Source: Gaiellasilicea sp963749515
GTDB taxonomy: Bacteria; Actinomycetota; Thermoleophilia; Gaiellales; Gaiellaceae
Assembly (NCBI GenBank): GCA_963749515.1
Contig: CAVVMR010000002.1
Span: forward strand, 1 to 64,000
Length of the DNA: 64,000 bases
Direction of reading: 5' to 3'
Shown: in pieces, positions 63,371-64,000 of the stretch
Position numbering within the stretch: position 1 is the first letter of the stretch
Layout of the letters: every line of letters starts with the position of its first letter
Notes under the pieces: model-generated
What the model saw: the letters and a program-made list of their open reading frames with translations, nothing else
Databases searched by the model: none
What the model was told of the DNA's origin: nothing
Made by a program: the position numbers and the translations under genes

Positions 63371-64000
63371 TCAGACGCCGACGTACGCTGCGAGGTGCTC
63401 GCCGGTGAGGGTGGAGCGTGCGGCGACGAGGTCGGAGGGTGCGCCCTCGAAGACGATCCGGCCGCCGTCGTGGCCGGCGCCGGGGCCGAGGTCGATGATC
63501 CAGTCCGCGTGCGCCATGACCGACTGGTGGTGCTCGACGACGATGACCGACTTGCCGGAGTCGACGAGCCGGTCGAGCAGCCCGAGCAGCTGCTCCACGT
63601 CGGCGAGGTGGAGACCCGTCGTCGGCTCGTCGAGGACGTAGACCCCGCCCTTGTCGCCCATGTGGGTGGCCAGCTTGAGCCGCTGCCGCTCGCCGCCGGA
63701 AAGAGTCGTGAGCGGCTGGCCGAGGCTGAGGTAGCCGAGGCCGACGTCGACGAGCCGCTCGAGGATCACGTGCGCGGCCGGCGTGTGAGCGTCGCCGTCG
63801 CCGAAGAACTCGGCCGCCTCGCTCACCGACATCGCGAGCACCTCGGCGATGTTCCGGCCACCCAGCGTGTATTCCAGCACCGACGCCTGAAACCGCTTCC
63901 CCTCGCACTCCTCGCAGGTCGTGGAGACGGTGTCCATGAATCCCAGCTCGGTGAAGATGACGCCCGCACCGTTGCACGTGGGGCAGGCGCCCTCGGAGTT
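63371..64000 (-). CDS. UvrA-like ATPase, C-terminal part (partial)
   Basis: 209 residues are visible; the gene continues beyond the window. A zinc-finger part (CPTCNGAG and CEECEGKRF) is followed by the ABC signature LSGGERQRLKLATHM, Walker B GVYVLDEPTTGLH, the switch His region VIVVEHHQSV, and ADWIIDLGPGAGHDGG. The end resembles short UvrA paralogues linked to drug resistance more than the housekeeping UvrA. Full length is needed to decide. Confidence 0.9.
   Translation of the reverse strand, partial: NSEGACPTCNGAGVIFTELGFMDTVSTTCEECEGKRFQASVLEYTLGGRNIAEVLAMSVSEAAEFFGDGDAHTPAAHVILERLVDVGLGYLSLGQPLTTLSGGERQRLKLATHMGDKGGVYVLDEPTTGLHLADVEQLLGLLDRLVDSGKSVIVVEHHQSVMAHADWIIDLGPGAGHDGGRIVFEGAPSDLVAARSTLTGEHLAAYVGV

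Overview
The window is high-GC bacterial DNA with many GTG starts, tightly packed operons with 4-base start/stop overlaps, and gene families common in Actinomycetota (DUF4032, DUF1918, HD-domain/LuxR proteins, FCD GntR regulators). I infer an actinobacterium, most likely class Thermoleophilia; no rRNA or marker gene confirms this.

Left chromosomal part (1-22,193). The window opens in a sugar ABC permease. A flavoprotein, a membrane-anchored beta-helix protein and a DUF4032 kinase-like protein follow. Next come a cyclophilin, a divergent FtsH-like AAA protease with a membrane partner, and a GntR regulator beside isocitrate lyase with a clear palindromic operator. Small regulatory proteins and tRNA-Val come next. 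A redox operon (COG4315 protein, YedY-like molybdoenzyme, cytochrome b, response regulator, kinase) lies opposite a beta-propeller protein. An Na+/H+ antiporter, tRNA-Glu, an amine-oxidase-like flavoprotein, msrB-msrA, a hemolysin III protein and tRNA-Lys complete this part.

Genomic island (22,151-46,624). The last 43 bases of tRNA-Lys(TTT) are repeated exactly at 46,582-46,624, so about 24.4 kb looks integrated at this tRNA. No integrase was found. The cargo includes a DUF4386 membrane protein, a DUF1918 protein, an HD/LuxR regulator and two alpha/beta hydrolases. A receiver domain runs in frame into a secreted acidic protein, and an ECF sigma factor with a membrane tail follows. A two-component pair faces a cupredoxin, which precedes a giant secreted IPT/beta-helix protein and three tandem multicopper-oxidase-like genes. 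The island ends with an ArsR-SRPBCC-RibD-like operon. The copper-protein cluster (33,472-43,059) is the strongest candidate for a little-described system: copper-ligand motifs appear divided between separate polypeptides. Many island genes carry single-base frameshifts although the reading resumes cleanly, so these may be consensus errors rather than decay.

Right part (46,625-64,000). A glycine-rich, frameshifted surface protein and an RTX-like beta-roll protein come first. Two duplicated secreted PHB-depolymerase-like esterases flank a divergent cupin/TetR pair. A complete sugar operon follows (binding protein, two permeases, GH3 glucosidase) with a divergent LacI regulator and its operator. 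A TetR regulator, a frameshifted di-haem cytochrome c peroxidase-like gene with a CRP/FNR-type site, and a Crp/Fnr regulator with its own site come next. The window ends inside a UvrA-like ATPase gene.
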